This document shows, piece after piece, positions 46,362-56,471 of a stretch of 64,000 nt of DNA (position 1 is the stretch's first letter; each line of letters starts with the position of its first letter). The position numbers and the translations under genes were made by a program. The DNA lies in assembly GCA_000421085.1 (NCBI GenBank), contig ATWE01000019.1:1-64000 (forward strand). Direction: 5' to 3'. The stretch is from Ensifer sp. USDA 6670 (GTDB taxonomy: Bacteria; Pseudomonadota; Alphaproteobacteria; Rhizobiales; Rhizobiaceae). Below the pieces are notes generated by a model. It did not search any database. It was not told where the DNA came from and saw nothing but the letters and a program-made list of their open reading frames with translations.

Positions 46362-47642
46362 ATGGCCATGAAATTCCTGTCCTACTGGCACGACACCGCC
46401 CCGGCCTTTGCCGGGGCTGCTCAGGGTCCGGTCGAAGGCCGTTTCGACGTCGCCGTGATCGGCGGCGGCTTCACCGGCCTCGGCGCCGCCCTGCAGCTCG
46501 CCAAGGCGGGTGCGAAGGTCGTCGTGCTGGAGGCGGAGAAGGTCGGCTGGGGGGCCTCCGGCCGCAATGGTGGACACCTCAACAACGGCCTTGCGCACAG
46601 CTATCTCGCGGCAAAGGTGGAGCTCGGGAGGGAGCGCGCGATTGCGCTCTACAAGGCCCTCGACGACTCGATCGACACGCTCGAGGCGCTGATCGCGGAG
46701 GAGGGCATCGATTGCAACTTCCGCCGCGCCGGAAAGCTGAAGCTTGCTTCCAAGCCCCAGCATTTTGACGCCATCGCCCGCAACTTCGAAGCCGTGCACG
46801 CGGAGGTCGACCCAGATACCGCGCTTCTCAGCGCCTACGACCTGAAGCAGGAAGTCGGCGCGCCTTTCTTCGGCGCCATGCTCTCGAAGAAAAGCGCGGT
46901 GATGCATATGGGCCGCTACGTCGTCGGCCTCGCCGAAGCGGCCCAACGCCACGGCGCTATGATTTTCGAGCAGGCAGCCGTAACGGAGCATCGACAGGCG
47001 GGCCGCCGTCATCACCTGAAAACACCGCGCGGCGGCGTCACTGCGGATGCAGTGCTTGTCGCCACCGGCGCCTATACGCCGTCGATCTTCGGTTATTTCC
47101 GCCGCCGCATCATCGCGGTCGGCAGCTTCATCATCGCGACGCGGCCGCTGGCGGAAGCGGAGATCGCAGCAACGATGCCTGGCAACCGCACCTGCGTCAC
47201 GTCGATGAACATCGGCAACTACTTCAGGCTCTCACCCGACAACCGGCTGATCTTCGGTGGCCGCGCCCGCTTCTCGGCGACGTCCGACCAACGCTCGGAC
47301 GCGAAAAGCGGTGCGATCCTCCAGGCGAGCCTTGCCGAGATCTTCCCGCAGCTTGCCAATGTCGAGATCGACTATTGCTGGGGCGGTCTCGTCGACATGA
47401 CTAAAGACCGCTTCCCCCGCGCCGGCTATCACGACGGCGTCTGGTATGCCATGGGCTATTCCGGCCATGGGGCGCAGCTTTCAACACATCTCGGCATGAT
47501 CATGGCGGACGCGATCCTCGACCGGTCTGACCGTAATCCGCTGAAGGGTCTCGAATGGCCGGCGGTGCCAGGCCATTTCGGCAAGCCCTGGTTCCTGCCC
47601 TTTGTCGGCATGTATTACAAGATGCTGGACAGGATCCAGTAG
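46362..47642 (+). CDS. FAD-dependent oxidoreductase (gamma-glutamylputrescine oxidase-like)
   Basis: This 426-residue flavoprotein has the N-terminal FAD motif FDVAVIGGGFTGLGAALQLAKAGAK, the covalent-type neighbourhood VGWGASGRNGGHLNNG, and the C-terminal FPRAGYHDGVWYAMGYSGHGAQLSTHLG. This layout is that of PuuB/OrdL oxidases, which convert a secondary or N-acylated amine to an aldehyde. With the aminotransferase, GabD and a second aldehyde dehydrogenase nearby, it fits an amine-oxidation route; no glutamyl-putrescine synthetase is present in the window. A second in-frame ATG lies two codons in. Confidence 0.87.
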   Translation: MAMKFLSYWHDTAPAFAGAAQGPVEGRFDVAVIGGGFTGLGAALQLAKAGAKVVVLEAEKVGWGASGRNGGHLNNGLAHSYLAAKVELGRERAIALYKALDDSIDTLEALIAEEGIDCNFRRAGKLKLASKPQHFDAIARNFEAVHAEVDPDTALLSAYDLKQEVGAPFFGAMLSKKSAVMHMGRYVVGLAEAAQRHGAMIFEQAAVTEHRQAGRRHHLKTPRGGVTADAVLVATGAYTPSIFGYFRRRIIAVGSFIIATRPLAEAEIAATMPGNRTCVTSMNIGNYFRLSPDNRLIFGGRARFSATSDQRSDAKSGAILQASLAEIFPQLANVEIDYCWGGLVDMTKDRFPRAGYHDGVWYAMGYSGHGAQLSTHLGMIMADAILDRSDRNPLKGLEWPAVPGHFGKPWFLPFVGMYYKMLDRIQ

Positions 47643-47783
47643 GCTAGGCGCCCCGGGCGCATCTTCAAGTCTTCCGGATTGCCCCTGAATGGCGCCCACC
47701 CGAGGCGCTAAGACTCCTCAATGAGTTTAAAACCATCACCGTTCCTTTAACGTGCCGCACCGGCGCTGCGCCGACAAACGAAT

Positions 47784-47808
47784 GCCGGGCGGTGACGAAC
47801 CGCCCGGC
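47784..47808 (-). terminator. Rho-independent-like hairpin after gabD
   Basis: GCCGGGCGGT and ACCGCCCGGC form a perfect 10-bp stem with a 5-base loop, 36 bases past the gabD stop. The minus strand continues ATTCGTTTG, a short T-rich tail. Confidence 0.7.
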
Positions 47809-47844
47809 AGGATGATCAAAGGCGATGCGCCGAGAACCGACGGG

Positions 47845-49299
47845 CTATCCAAGCCCGCCGATGTGAAAGCTCTTCATCTCGAGATACTCCTCGATGCCGA
47901 CCTGGGCGCCCTCGCGGCCAAGGCCGGATTGCTTGACGCCGCCGAAGGGAGCGACTTCGGTGGAGACGGCGCCCGTGTTAAGTCCGATCATGCCGAACTC
48001 CAGAGCTTCCCCGACGCGCCAGGATCGCTTGAGGCTTTCCGTGAAGAAATAGGCAGCTAGGCCGAACGGCGTGCCGTTGGCGATCGTGATCGCCTCTTCT
48101 TCTTTCTCGAAACGGAAGAGCGGGGCAACGGGGCCGAAAGTCTCTTCGCTGGCGAGCAGCATGTCGGTCGTGGCACCGGTCAGCACGATCGGCGCGGTGT
48201 ATTGCCTGCCCTCCGGCAGCAATTTTCCTCGCGCCGCAACCTTCGCCCCTTTAGCAAGCGCGTCCTCGACATGGCGGTTGATCTTCTCGATCGCCCCCTC
48301 GTTGATCATCGGGCCAATCGCTACGCCGGGCTCCATGCCTGGACCGACCTTCATCGCGTTGACGCGAGCAGCGAGCTTCTCCGCGAAGGCGTCGTAGACG
48401 CCGGCCTGCACCAGGATGCGGTTGGCGCAGACGCAGGTCTGACCGCCGTTGCGGAACTTCGAGGCGATCGCGCCTTCGACCGCGAGATCGAGATCGGCAT
48501 CGTCGAAGACGATGAAGGGGGCATTGCCGCCGAGTTCGAGGGAGAGGCGCTTGACGCTGTCTGCGGCACCACGCATCAGAAGCGAGCCGACGCGCGTCGA
48601 GCCGGTGAAGGAGATCTTGCGCACCGTCTCGTTCGCCATGAACTCGTTGCCGATCGCCGTCGGCATGCCGGTCACGATGTTGATGACGCCGGCCGGAACG
48701 CCGGCGCGCTCGGCAAGCACGCCAAGGGCGAGCGCCGAAAAGGGCGTGAATTCCGAAGGCTTGATGACCACCGTACAGCCGGCTGCCAACGCGGGTGCCA
48801 CTTTGCGGGTGATCATCGCGTTCGGGAAATTCCAAGGCGTAACGATGGCGCAGACGCCGACCGCTTCCTTCAGCACGACGATGCGGCGGTCCGGGGTCGG
48901 CGAGGGGATGGTGTGGCCGCCGATGCGCCGCGCTTCCTCCGCGAACCATTTGACGAAGGAAGCGCCGTAGCGGATCTCGACGCGGGCTTCGTCGAGCGGC
49001 TTGCCCTGCTCCATCGTCAGCAGCAGGGCCAGATCCTCAAGATTTTCGATCATCAGCGCATACCAGCGCTCGAGCAGGACCGCCCGTTCGGCATGCGTCT
49101 TCTTCTTCCAGGGCCCAAAAGCCGTGTTGGCGGCCTCGATGGCCCTACGGGTCTCGGCAGTTTCCATATCCGGCACGGTCCCGAGAACCGCCTGGCTGGC
49201 CGGATCGACGACCTCCACGACCTTGCAAGAGTCGGCATTGATCCATTCACTGCCGATCAGGGTAGATTGCCGGAAAAGTTCCTTGTCCTTCAATTTCAT
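47845..49299 (-). CDS. gabD: NAD(P)-dependent succinate-semialdehyde dehydrogenase
   Basis: This 484-residue aldehyde dehydrogenase has ITPWNFPNAMITRKVAPALAAG, the general base in LELGGNAPFIVFDDADLD, the catalytic Cys in NGGQTCVCANR, and ETFGPVAPLFRF. The double-Cys CVCANR context is typical of GabD. It would oxidise succinate semialdehyde (from GABA transamination) to succinate. AGGAGGA precedes the ATG. It is the third gene of a unit with a tartrate/malate-type dehydrogenase and another aldehyde dehydrogenase, with 17- and 9-base gaps. Confidence 0.88.
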   Translation of the reverse strand: MKLKDKELFRQSTLIGSEWINADSCKVVEVVDPASQAVLGTVPDMETAETRRAIEAANTAFGPWKKKTHAERAVLLERWYALMIENLEDLALLLTMEQGKPLDEARVEIRYGASFVKWFAEEARRIGGHTIPSPTPDRRIVVLKEAVGVCAIVTPWNFPNAMITRKVAPALAAGCTVVIKPSEFTPFSALALGVLAERAGVPAGVINIVTGMPTAIGNEFMANETVRKISFTGSTRVGSLLMRGAADSVKRLSLELGGNAPFIVFDDADLDLAVEGAIASKFRNGGQTCVCANRILVQAGVYDAFAEKLAARVNAMKVGPGMEPGVAIGPMINEGAIEKINRHVEDALAKGAKVAARGKLLPEGRQYTAPIVLTGATTDMLLASEETFGPVAPLFRFEKEEEAITIANGTPFGLAAYFFTESLKRSWRVGEALEFGMIGLNTGAVSTEVAPFGGVKQSGLGREGAQVGIEEYLEMKSFHIGGLG

Positions 49300-49316
49300 G
49301 TGCTGTCCTCCTGGAA

Positions 49317-50360
49317 TCAGTCGAGCGCGGCCACAACCGCCGCGGTAATGGTTTCGGTTCTCTCTTTTCCCGGCACCGTGCCGACGCCGCGACTGGTTGT
49401 TCTTTCAAGCGCGTCCATGACCCTCCGCCCTGCCTCTCTTTCCCCGAGATGCTCGAGCAGCATGGCGCCGGACCAGATGGAGGCGATGGGGTTTGCGATG
49501 CCGAGATGCGCAATGTCGGGAGCGGAGCCGTGTACCGGCTCGAACATGGAAGGGGCGCTCCCGTCTGGATTGACGTTGGCCGACGCGGCAAAACCGAGCC
49601 CGCCCTGAATGGCCGCGCCGAGATCGGTGAGAATGTCGCCGAAGAGGTTGGAGGCGACGACCACGTCGAGGCTTTCAGGCGCCATCACCATGCGCGCGGC
49701 CATGGCATCGATGTGGTAGCTCGTCATCTCCACCTCAGCGTATTCGGCAGCGAGCTCTCGCGTGATCTCGTCCCAGAACACCATCGAGTATTTCTGGGCA
49801 TTGGATTTGGTCACCGAGGCGAGCTTGCCGCGACGCTGACGTGCCTGCTCGAAGCCGAAGCGCAGGATCCGCTCGACGCCCGTGCGGGTGAAGATCGAGG
49901 TTTCGATCGCAACCTCGTCCGCCGTTCCCTGATGCACGCGGCCGCCGGCACCGGAATATTCCCCCTCGGTATTCTCGCGAATGCAGAGAATGTCGAACGC
50001 TCCAGCTTTCAACGGCCCCTGCACGCCCGGTAATAGTCGGTGCGGGCGAATGTTGGCGTATTGCACGAAGGCCTTGCGGATTGGCAGCAGCAGGCCGTGC
50101 AGCGAGATGGAATCCGGCACCTCCGCCGGCCAACCGACGGCGCCCAGAAGAATGGCATCGAACCGATGCAGGATCTCGATGCCGTCTGCCGGCATCATCG
50201 CGCCCGTTTCCTTATAGAAGGCGCAGGACCATGGGAACGGCGTACCGGTGAGCGTAAAGCCCGAGTGCCTGGCGACGGTCGAAAGAACTTGCCAAGCGGC
50301 ATCGGTTACGTCCTGACCGATGCCGTCGCCCGGAATCAGTGCGATCGAATAGGATTTCAT
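49317..50360 (-). CDS. Tartrate/D-malate dehydrogenase (isocitrate/isopropylmalate dehydrogenase family)
   Basis: This 347-residue protein opens with SIALIPGDGIGQDV and contains the substrate segment ADGIEILHRFDAILLGAVGWP, RENTEGEYSGAGGR, the Lys in SVTKSNAQKYSMVFWDE, and the metal-binding VVASNLFGDILTDLGAAI. It ends with the NAD region FEPVHGSAPDIAHLGIANP. The spacing and GAVGWP motif point to tartrate or D-malate dehydrogenase rather than LeuB. It would feed a C4 hydroxy acid to pyruvate or oxaloglycolate. Confidence 0.85.
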   Translation of the reverse strand: MKSYSIALIPGDGIGQDVTDAAWQVLSTVARHSGFTLTGTPFPWSCAFYKETGAMMPADGIEILHRFDAILLGAVGWPAEVPDSISLHGLLLPIRKAFVQYANIRPHRLLPGVQGPLKAGAFDILCIRENTEGEYSGAGGRVHQGTADEVAIETSIFTRTGVERILRFGFEQARQRRGKLASVTKSNAQKYSMVFWDEITRELAAEYAEVEMTSYHIDAMAARMVMAPESLDVVVASNLFGDILTDLGAAIQGGLGFAASANVNPDGSAPSMFEPVHGSAPDIAHLGIANPIASIWSGAMLLEHLGEREAGRRVMDALERTTSRGVGTVPGKERTETITAAVVAALD

Positions 50361-50369
50361 TGAAGCTCC

Positions 50370-51833
50370 CTAGAGGCTGATGAGCACGCTCTTGCTCTTG
50401 CGGTTGGCGTGGTACGCCTCGCGGCCGAGATCCTTGCCGATGCCGGAGCGCTTGTAGCCTCCGGTCGGCAGGATGTGGTCGCGCGATCGGCTGTAACGGT
50501 TGACCCAAACGGTACCGGCCCGGAGCCTGCGTGTCAGCCTCAGGGCGCGTGACAGGTCGCGGGTGAAGAGGCCAGCGGCAAGGCCGTAGGTCGGGTGATC
50601 GGCGAGCGCCAATGCCTCCTCTTCGTCGGCGAAAGTCTGCATTGTCAGGACCGGACCGAAGATTTCTTCGGCTATCGCTGGCGAGGAGCTTTCGCGCACG
50701 GCCATCAGCGTCGGCTGATAGAAATATCCCGGCACATCCATTGGGGCGCCTCCGAACAGGCATTCGCCGCCCGCCGCAACGGCCGTCTCGACGAGGCCGT
50801 GGATGCGGTTCAGCTGGCGCTTCGAAATGATCGGCGAGTATTCACTCGTCTCATCCCAGGTCGGACCCGGCACCGCAGCCTTCATGCGCGTGACGATCGC
50901 CTCGGCAAGGGGGGCGGCGATGCTTTCCTCCACGATCAGTCGGGAGCCGGCGACGCAGGCCTGACCGGCATTCGAAAGCACGCTCTGAGCGATCGCCGCT
51001 GCGGCCTTTTCGAGATCGGCGTCGGCAAAGACCAGTTGCGGGCTCTTGCCGCCGAGCTCCAGCGTCATCGGCTTGATACCAGTGCGCGCAATGTTGGCCA
51101 TGATGGCAGAGCCGGCGCCGGTCGAGCCGGTGAAGCTCACCTTGGCGATGTCCGGGTGACCCGTGATCGCATTGCCGGTTACCGGCCCATCGCCAAGCAC
51201 AATGTTGATGAGGCCGGCAGGCAGGCCGGCGCGGATCGCTAGCTCCGCAAGATAGACTGTCGAGAACGGCGTCATTTCGGAGGGTTTCAGCACCACCGCA
51301 TTGCCGGCGGCGAGCGCCGGTCCTAGCTTCCAGGCGGCCATGGAAATGGGAAAATTCCAGGGCGTTATTGCACCGATGACGCCCGAGGGCTCGGTCATGA
51401 TCATGCCAAGGCTGGCGTCGTCGGTCGGCACCAGATCACTGCCCTCCTTGTCGGCGAATTCGGCGAAGAAGCGGATCTGTTCGGCGCTGACCGCAATGTC
51501 GCCGGCGACGAGGTGTCCGACGGGGCGGGTCGAGGAAAGCGCTTCGAGCTTGGCGAGGGTTCCTGCTTCCTTTTCGATCAGGTCGGCCCAGCGTTGCAGC
51601 ACGACTGTACGCTCGCGCGGCCGCACGCCGCCCCAGTTGCTCGATTTCAGTGCCGCTTTGGCCGTCTCGACTGCGCGGTCAACGAGAGCTTCGTCCGCAA
51701 GAGGGCAGCCCGCATAAGGCTTGCCATCGGACGGGCGACGCATGCCGATGACACCCTCGGCCGAAACCAGTCGGTCGCCGATGAAATGCCCGATGGGCAG
51801 GGGAAGTGTGTCCGGATCAAAGCTGAGTGTCAT
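50370..51833 (-). CDS. Aldehyde dehydrogenase family protein
   Basis: This 487-residue enzyme has AITPWNFPISMAAWKLGPALAAG, the Glu in TLELGGKSPQLVFADADLE, the catalytic Cys in NAGQACVAGSRL, and EEIFGPVLTMQTF. These fit the broad PuuC/BetB/AldA class. ATG 51833 has GAGGA upstream; the open frame to 52172 is Arg/Pro-rich and not protein-like. As first gene of the unit with the tartrate-type dehydrogenase and gabD, it may oxidise the aldehyde made by the PuuB-like oxidase. Confidence 0.87.
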   Translation of the reverse strand: MTLSFDPDTLPLPIGHFIGDRLVSAEGVIGMRRPSDGKPYAGCPLADEALVDRAVETAKAALKSSNWGGVRPRERTVVLQRWADLIEKEAGTLAKLEALSSTRPVGHLVAGDIAVSAEQIRFFAEFADKEGSDLVPTDDASLGMIMTEPSGVIGAITPWNFPISMAAWKLGPALAAGNAVVLKPSEMTPFSTVYLAELAIRAGLPAGLINIVLGDGPVTGNAITGHPDIAKVSFTGSTGAGSAIMANIARTGIKPMTLELGGKSPQLVFADADLEKAAAAIAQSVLSNAGQACVAGSRLIVEESIAAPLAEAIVTRMKAAVPGPTWDETSEYSPIISKRQLNRIHGLVETAVAAGGECLFGGAPMDVPGYFYQPTLMAVRESSSPAIAEEIFGPVLTMQTFADEEEALALADHPTYGLAAGLFTRDLSRALRLTRRLRAGTVWVNRYSRSRDHILPTGGYKRSGIGKDLGREAYHANRKSKSVLISL

Positions 51834-52182
51834 CGCGCATCCTCGACATGGGCTTAAAGCCAAGGCTAACGGACGAAGCCGAGCAGCATGCATCGAGTGA
51901 AGGAACAACGACGGCGGAAAATTACGTTTTCGGCGACGGGACAGTGAAATGTTTGGAGGCCGGGATGGACGCGACGGTGACGCGTCGGCGATGCGCCTGA
52001 GCAAACCGAAAGGGGCGGGAGGGAGCGATTGACGGGTTGGAAAGCGACGATACGCCGGAAAGCCGCGAACGTGCGGTTTTCGGCGAGGCTGCCGGTCTGC
52101 GGCAAGTTTCCGCCGAACCCGTTCGAGCGGATCCGCGGGGATAGCCTGTATGAGGGCCCCCGATCGGATCACGCGTCGCGTA
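51834..52182. other. Intergenic stretch before the cupin gene
   Basis: This must hold the promoter of the aldehyde dehydrogenase operon. I see no box, hairpin or credible small gene; the open frames here have atypical composition. Confidence 0.4.
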
Positions 52183-52536
52183 CTACTTCACGGTCACGTA
52201 GATCTTGCGCACCTTCTCGATCGTCTTCCAGACGCCGACGAAACCCGGCTTCATGACGAAACTGTCGCCGCTCCTGTAGACGACCGGCTCGCCGCCTTTC
52301 GGCGTGAGTTCGACGACGCCCGATAGGATATGGCAGAACTCGAAGGTCTCGCCCTTGATCGAGCGCGTCTCGCCGGGGGTCGCTTCCCAGACGCCGGTAT
52401 GGATCATCTCGCCGCGGGCGACGTCTTGAGCCCAGGTCTTGAAGGAGGGATTGCCGGAGACCAGACGCTCGGGGAGCGGGCTAGACTCGCGCGGCGCGAA
52501 AGAGGGGTTGGTCTCGATGGTTTTCAAGAGCGACAT
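52183..52536 (-). CDS. Cupin-domain protein (EutQ/DUF861 type)
   Basis: This 117-residue single-domain cupin has a conserved GVWEATPGETRSI region, FEFCHILSGVVELTPKGG (motif 1) and FVMKPGFVGVWKTIEKVRKIYV (motif 2, with the W typical of DUF861). These small cupins are common near amino-acid and amine catabolic genes. No enzymatic reaction can be assigned. AGGAAAGGA precedes the ATG. Confidence 0.85.
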   Translation of the reverse strand: MSLLKTIETNPSFAPRESSPLPERLVSGNPSFKTWAQDVARGEMIHTGVWEATPGETRSIKGETFEFCHILSGVVELTPKGGEPVVYRSGDSFVMKPGFVGVWKTIEKVRKIYVTVK

Positions 52537-52664
52537 GGTTTTCCTTTCCTGCAGTTAGATCTTGATGCATATCGCCGAACCTGTGCAGCGGTCTCGGGAC
52601 AACAACATTCATGAAAAAAAGACGTTAAGCGTTTCACATGGTTGCGCCTTCAACTCGACGCGCG

Positions 52665-53588
52665 TTAATAGCCGCGGCGACGGTCGACCAGCCCAAACGG
52701 CTTGAGACCTGACCGATGCCGTTTGATGTTCTCGATCACGGCGTTCGCGGCGGTTTCCGGCTGGGTGACGCTCGCGATGTGCGGCGTCAGCAGGATCTTT
52801 GGGTGGCCCCAGAAGGGATGACCCGGCGGCAGCGGTTCGGGGTCGGTGACATCGATCACGGCCCCGGAGAGATGGCCGCTGTCGAGCGCCTGGAGGAGTG
52901 CCTGATGGTCGAGTTGCGGTCCGCGCCCGACATGGACGAGCGCCGCACCGGCCGGGAGCCTGGCGAAGAGCTGGGCATTCAGCAGACTACGCGTCTCGTC
53001 GGTCAGCGGTAGCAGGCAGATAAGAATGTCGGTCGAGACCAGCAAAGCATCAAGGCCGTTCCGGCCGGTCAGACATCTCACGCCTTCGATTTCGTGCGGG
53101 CTGCGGCTCCAGCCGGAGAGTGGAAAGCCGAAAGGCATCAGCCGATCAAGTACCGCAGTTCCGAGCATACCGAGACCGAGCACGCCGACGCGGCGTTCGG
53201 CTGCCTGGACCGGCGCAATGGCCTGCCAATTCTCGCATCGCTGCCGCTCGAGATAGGCCGGCAGGTTGCGGTGAAGCGCGAGCACGGCAAGCGTCACATA
53301 TTCCTGCATCATCCGGGTGATGCCGTCCTCGACCATGCGCACCACCTGCGCATGCGGCGGCACTGCATCGATGCGGAACTGGTCGACGCCGGCGCCGACC
53401 GAGAAGAGAATTTCAAGATTGTTATAGCGCGAGAGATCTTCGGGAAGTGTCCAGGTGATCAGGTAGCGCACCGTTTCCGGATCGACCGCCGCCGGGTCCG
53501 TGGCGAAAGGAATCTCCGGCAGTTCACGCGAAAAGGCCTTGGCGAAGATTGCGCCACGTTTTGCGTCGGAATTGAAGAGGAAGGTCAT
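52665..53588 (-). CDS. ghrA: Glyoxylate/hydroxypyruvate reductase A-type 2-hydroxyacid dehydrogenase
   Basis: This 307-residue NAD(P)-dependent dehydrogenase shows the GhrA subgroup features: [23 protein letters not shown], the Rossmann loop [27 protein letters not shown], the Arg in [10 protein letters not shown], the Glu in [15 protein letters not shown] and the catalytic His in LTPHIASVT. It would reduce glyoxylate or hydroxypyruvate. AAGGAGA precedes the ATG, and the ArgE-like gene lies 22 bases upstream in the same direction. Confidence 0.87.
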   Translation of the reverse strand: MTFLFNSDAKRGAIFAKAFSRELPEIPFATDPAAVDPETVRYLITWTLPEDLSRYNNLEILFSVGAGVDQFRIDAVPPHAQVVRMVEDGITRMMQEYVTLAVLALHRNLPAYLERQRCENWQAIAPVQAAERRVGVLGLGMLGTAVLDRLMPFGFPLSGWSRSPHEIEGVRCLTGRNGLDALLVSTDILICLLPLTDETRSLLNAQLFARLPAGAALVHVGRGPQLDHQALLQALDSGHLSGAVIDVTDPEPLPPGHPFWGHPKILLTPHIASVTQPETAANAVIENIKRHRSGLKPFGLVDRRRGY

Positions 53589-53610
53589 GGCGCGTCTCCT
53601 TCTCGAAGCC

Positions 53611-54735
53611 TCAGGCGCGACAATTCTCGCCGAGCCGCTCGATCATCGCCTGACAGGCGAGGAGCTCATCGACGTGAATGAATTCGTCGGGCTTGTGGGC
53701 GCGATTGATGTCGCCGGGGCCGCAGATGACCGCGTCGATGCCGGCCCGTTGGAAAAGCCCCGCTTCGGTGCCATAGCTGACGGCCGGGAGAGGCTCGAGA
53801 CTGGTCAATTTTTCAAGCAGCCGCGCAAGTGGCGCATCGAGGCTGAGCGAAAGTGCAGGATAGGAGCTTAGTTCTTGCCAGTTTACTTCGAAGCCTCGTT
53901 CCGACAGTGCCTCGGCGGCGTGTCGCACCGGCGCGAGCAGTTCCGCCGGATCGACGCCGGAAATCGCCCGTGCCTCGAACTCGGCCTCGCAAGTGTCCGG
54001 AATGATGTTGATCGCCTGGCCGCCTTTTACCGTGCCGATCTGTAGGGAGGAGTAGGGCGGCTCGAAGGCATGCTCGAACGGACCATAGGTCAGTCGGTCG
54101 GCTTCTGCGACCGCGCGGGCAAGGACACCCGTGACAGCATGGAGGGCGTTCAGCCCTTGGTCGGGACGTGAAGAATGGCCAGAACGACCCTTGACGGTCA
54201 GTCTGGCGGCAGCCTTGCCCTTGTGGGCGCGGACTGCGCGCAAACCGCTCGGCTCGCCGACGATCGCACCGAGCGGTCTCGCGCAGAGTTCCGGCAAGCG
54301 CGCGATCATATGCGGCACGCCGCGGCAGCCCGCCTCTTCGTCGTAAGAGAAGGCGAGATGCAGCGGCTGGCGAAGCGGCTTGGCCACGAGCGTGGGAACG
54401 GCGGCGAGAACGGCCGCGAGGAAGCCCTTCATGTCGGTGGCGCCGCGCCCATGGAGCCGGCCCGCTTCGGCGCGCAGGCGGAAGGGATCACTCGTCCAGC
54501 CGGCTTCAGCCGCCGGAACGACGTCCATGTGACCCGAGAGAATATAGCCACGCGCCTCTTTCGGCCCGATGGTGGCGAAGATGTTCGACCGATCGCCCTC
54601 TGGACCGGGAAGGACCGTGACTGCGATGCCGTGGCTTTCCAGAAACCCGCGGATCCAAGCCACTATATCTTCATTGGGCAGGCCCACGACAGTGCGAAAG
54701 CCAACGAGCTTCTCCAGGATTTCCTTTGCCTGCAT
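53611..54735 (-). CDS. argE: Acetylornithine deacetylase (ArgE)-like M20 metallohydrolase
   Basis: This 374-residue enzyme of the M20 family has the metal ligand and catalytic motifs [54 protein letters not shown] and a dimerisation domain with [14 protein letters not shown]. The C-terminal His is in [15 protein letters not shown]. It probably removes an acetyl group from N-acetylornithine or a similar N-acyl amino acid. ATG 54735 has GAGGG at good spacing; ATG 54747 has none. A second relative is encoded at 62056. Confidence 0.87.
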   Translation of the reverse strand: MQAKEILEKLVGFRTVVGLPNEDIVAWIRGFLESHGIAVTVLPGPEGDRSNIFATIGPKEARGYILSGHMDVVPAAEAGWTSDPFRLRAEAGRLHGRGATDMKGFLAAVLAAVPTLVAKPLRQPLHLAFSYDEEAGCRGVPHMIARLPELCARPLGAIVGEPSGLRAVRAHKGKAAARLTVKGRSGHSSRPDQGLNALHAVTGVLARAVAEADRLTYGPFEHAFEPPYSSLQIGTVKGGQAINIIPDTCEAEFEARAISGVDPAELLAPVRHAAEALSERGFEVNWQELSSYPALSLSLDAPLARLLEKLTSLEPLPAVSYGTEAGLFQRAGIDAVICGPGDINRAHKPDEFIHVDELLACQAMIERLGENCRA

Positions 54736-55066
54736 CGGTGCCCTCATAGTATGCCCGGCTTTCGAGATCGATGCTGCCGATCATGCGTTCACAACGAAAG
54801 GTTTGATATCGACGCGTCACCGCATGAGGTGAGAGCCAGCGACCCGCGCCTCGCTTTTCGACAGGTACCTTAGAAGCCGGTGAACGATTTATATGCTGAA
54901 AGCGCGTCGAATTCGGAGGATTGTTGTGCGCGCGATGGGCTCTCAAGCGAATCGTATCGTGCGTCAGGTCCTATTGTGAGGAAGAAAAGCTTTCGCCGCC
55001 GCCTGGCTGAAACTCTATTAGCGAAGATTAGACGAAAGCAAAAACAATGGCGTGGAGGCAAAAGGG
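54736..55066. other. Divergent intergenic region
   Basis: This 331-base gap separates the minus-strand deacetylase unit from the plus-strand GNAT gene. It contains an AT-richer patch near 55010-55045 that may hold the GNAT promoter. No box, repeat or RNA gene was recognised. Confidence 0.4.
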
Positions 55067-55960
55067 GTGGGCGCACCGGCAGCCGAATCTAAATTGATCG
55101 ACAGCTTCAAAATGCATGCGGCCACAATCGAGAGCGCCAATCTCGAACAGTTGCATGCCTTGTCCGTTTCCGTCGGATGGCCTCTGCGTTCGGAGGATTT
55201 GCAGTTTCTGCGCGAGTGCGGCCACGGCTATGTCGCGCGCGATGATATTGGCAGGCTAACAGGTTCGGCCATGTGGTTCCCGCATGGTGACGATTTCGCG
55301 ACCATAGGAATGGTGATCACTTCCCCGCGACTGCAGACAAACGGGACCGCACGTTGGCTTATGGATCACGTACTTTCGGATTGCCGGGGGCGCAATCTCA
55401 GGCTCAATGCGACGAGGGCCGCCCGCCGTCTTTATAATTCGCTCGGTTTTCAGCCCTTGCGGACCATCTATCAATGCCAAGGCATCGCCCGCCTCTCGAC
55501 CGAGAGGTCTTCGCCGGAGGAGCAGTCAGCGGTTCGGCGGCTGGAAGGGGAGGACCTTGCCGCCGTCGCTGAACTGGATGCATCGGCTTTCGGTATTTCG
55601 CGGGCCGCCCTAATTGGCAAACTCTTCGCACAAGCCGAAGGTTACGGGTTGTTTCGCGACGGTCGGCCGCACGCTTTCGCGCTTTGCCGTCCTTTTGGCA
55701 GAGGTCATGTTATCGGCCCAGTCGTTGCGGACTCTGATGCCGATGCCATCGCAGTTATCCGACAGCATGTTGCCGCTCACCAGAATCAGTTTTTGAGGCT
55801 CGACACACCGGTCGAGACAGGCGCTTTCGCCACATTCCTCTTACAGTCGGGCCTGACCGTCTTCGACACAGTGATCGCAATGTCTCGTCAGGGCAAAGGC
55901 TCCGCGGATGTGATGCCCGGAACAAACCTCTACGGCCTGGCAAGCCACGCTCTTGGCTGA
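55067..55960 (+). CDS. Tandem GNAT-family N-acetyltransferase, paralogue of the one at 44529
   Basis: This protein of about 297 residues has two GNAT halves. The first contains ATIGMVITSPRLQTNGTARWLMDHVL, in which the acetyl-CoA loop is less typical (QTNGTA for RGxGxG/A), and LYNSLGFQPL. The second has FGRGHVIGPVVADSDADAIAV and FLRLDTPVETGAFATFLLQ, clearly matching the equivalent half of the protein at 44529. GTG 55067 has GGAGG upstream; ATG 55112 aligns with the start of the paralogue and is equally possible. The substrate is unknown. Confidence 0.75.
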   Translation: MGAPAAESKLIDSFKMHAATIESANLEQLHALSVSVGWPLRSEDLQFLRECGHGYVARDDIGRLTGSAMWFPHGDDFATIGMVITSPRLQTNGTARWLMDHVLSDCRGRNLRLNATRAARRLYNSLGFQPLRTIYQCQGIARLSTERSSPEEQSAVRRLEGEDLAAVAELDASAFGISRAALIGKLFAQAEGYGLFRDGRPHAFALCRPFGRGHVIGPVVADSDADAIAVIRQHVAAHQNQFLRLDTPVETGAFATFLLQSGLTVFDTVIAMSRQGKGSADVMPGTNLYGLASHALG

Positions 55961-56471
55961 GCCCTTACCGCTTCTGCAACGGCAAGATCATACCCGGGAG
56001 CCTCACAGCAACTTTGGTCCTCGAACGGATATCTCTATGTCAGTCGAGCGCGGGCGTGGGCTCGAGGGCGCGGGCCAGGTTCGCCGAACAGCGCCGAAGC
56101 GGCGGCCCTCGGAAAGAAGACCGGATGGTATTGAAGTATTGAAGTTCACGGACACAGTTCATTACGGCAGGCGCAATCTGAGCATCGTTACAAGCTGCCT
56201 AGCAGTAATAGGCAGCCATGCGAATTCCGGCTTCGATATGTCCGGTGCGACGTGCTTTAGCTTCCTCGATTGGGAACTCAGACGCGTGAAGGTCCTGTTT
56301 TTGGGGCCAGTACCGACATCCCCAGAGCTTTCGGCGAATGGCGGCATTGGGTGGAAACAAGAAGTCCGACGCGAACGGGTGGAACGGCCCCTTTGCGGCC
56401 TGAAGCGGTCGTCCAGCAGCTCCGAGTCCCGGCGAAAACAGGCTAGCCGACAGGGAGGTACGCTCCCTGCG
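55961..56471. other. Intergenic stretch, no recognised feature
   Basis: A long plus-strand open frame crosses this stretch, but its second half is antisense to a clear membrane-protein gene and its composition is not protein-like. I see no box, hairpin or RNA gene. Confidence 0.4.

Noticed and set aside
48202-49608. Plus-strand open frame of 468 codons
   Set aside because: It is antisense to gabD and part of the tartrate-type dehydrogenase, both with full active sites.
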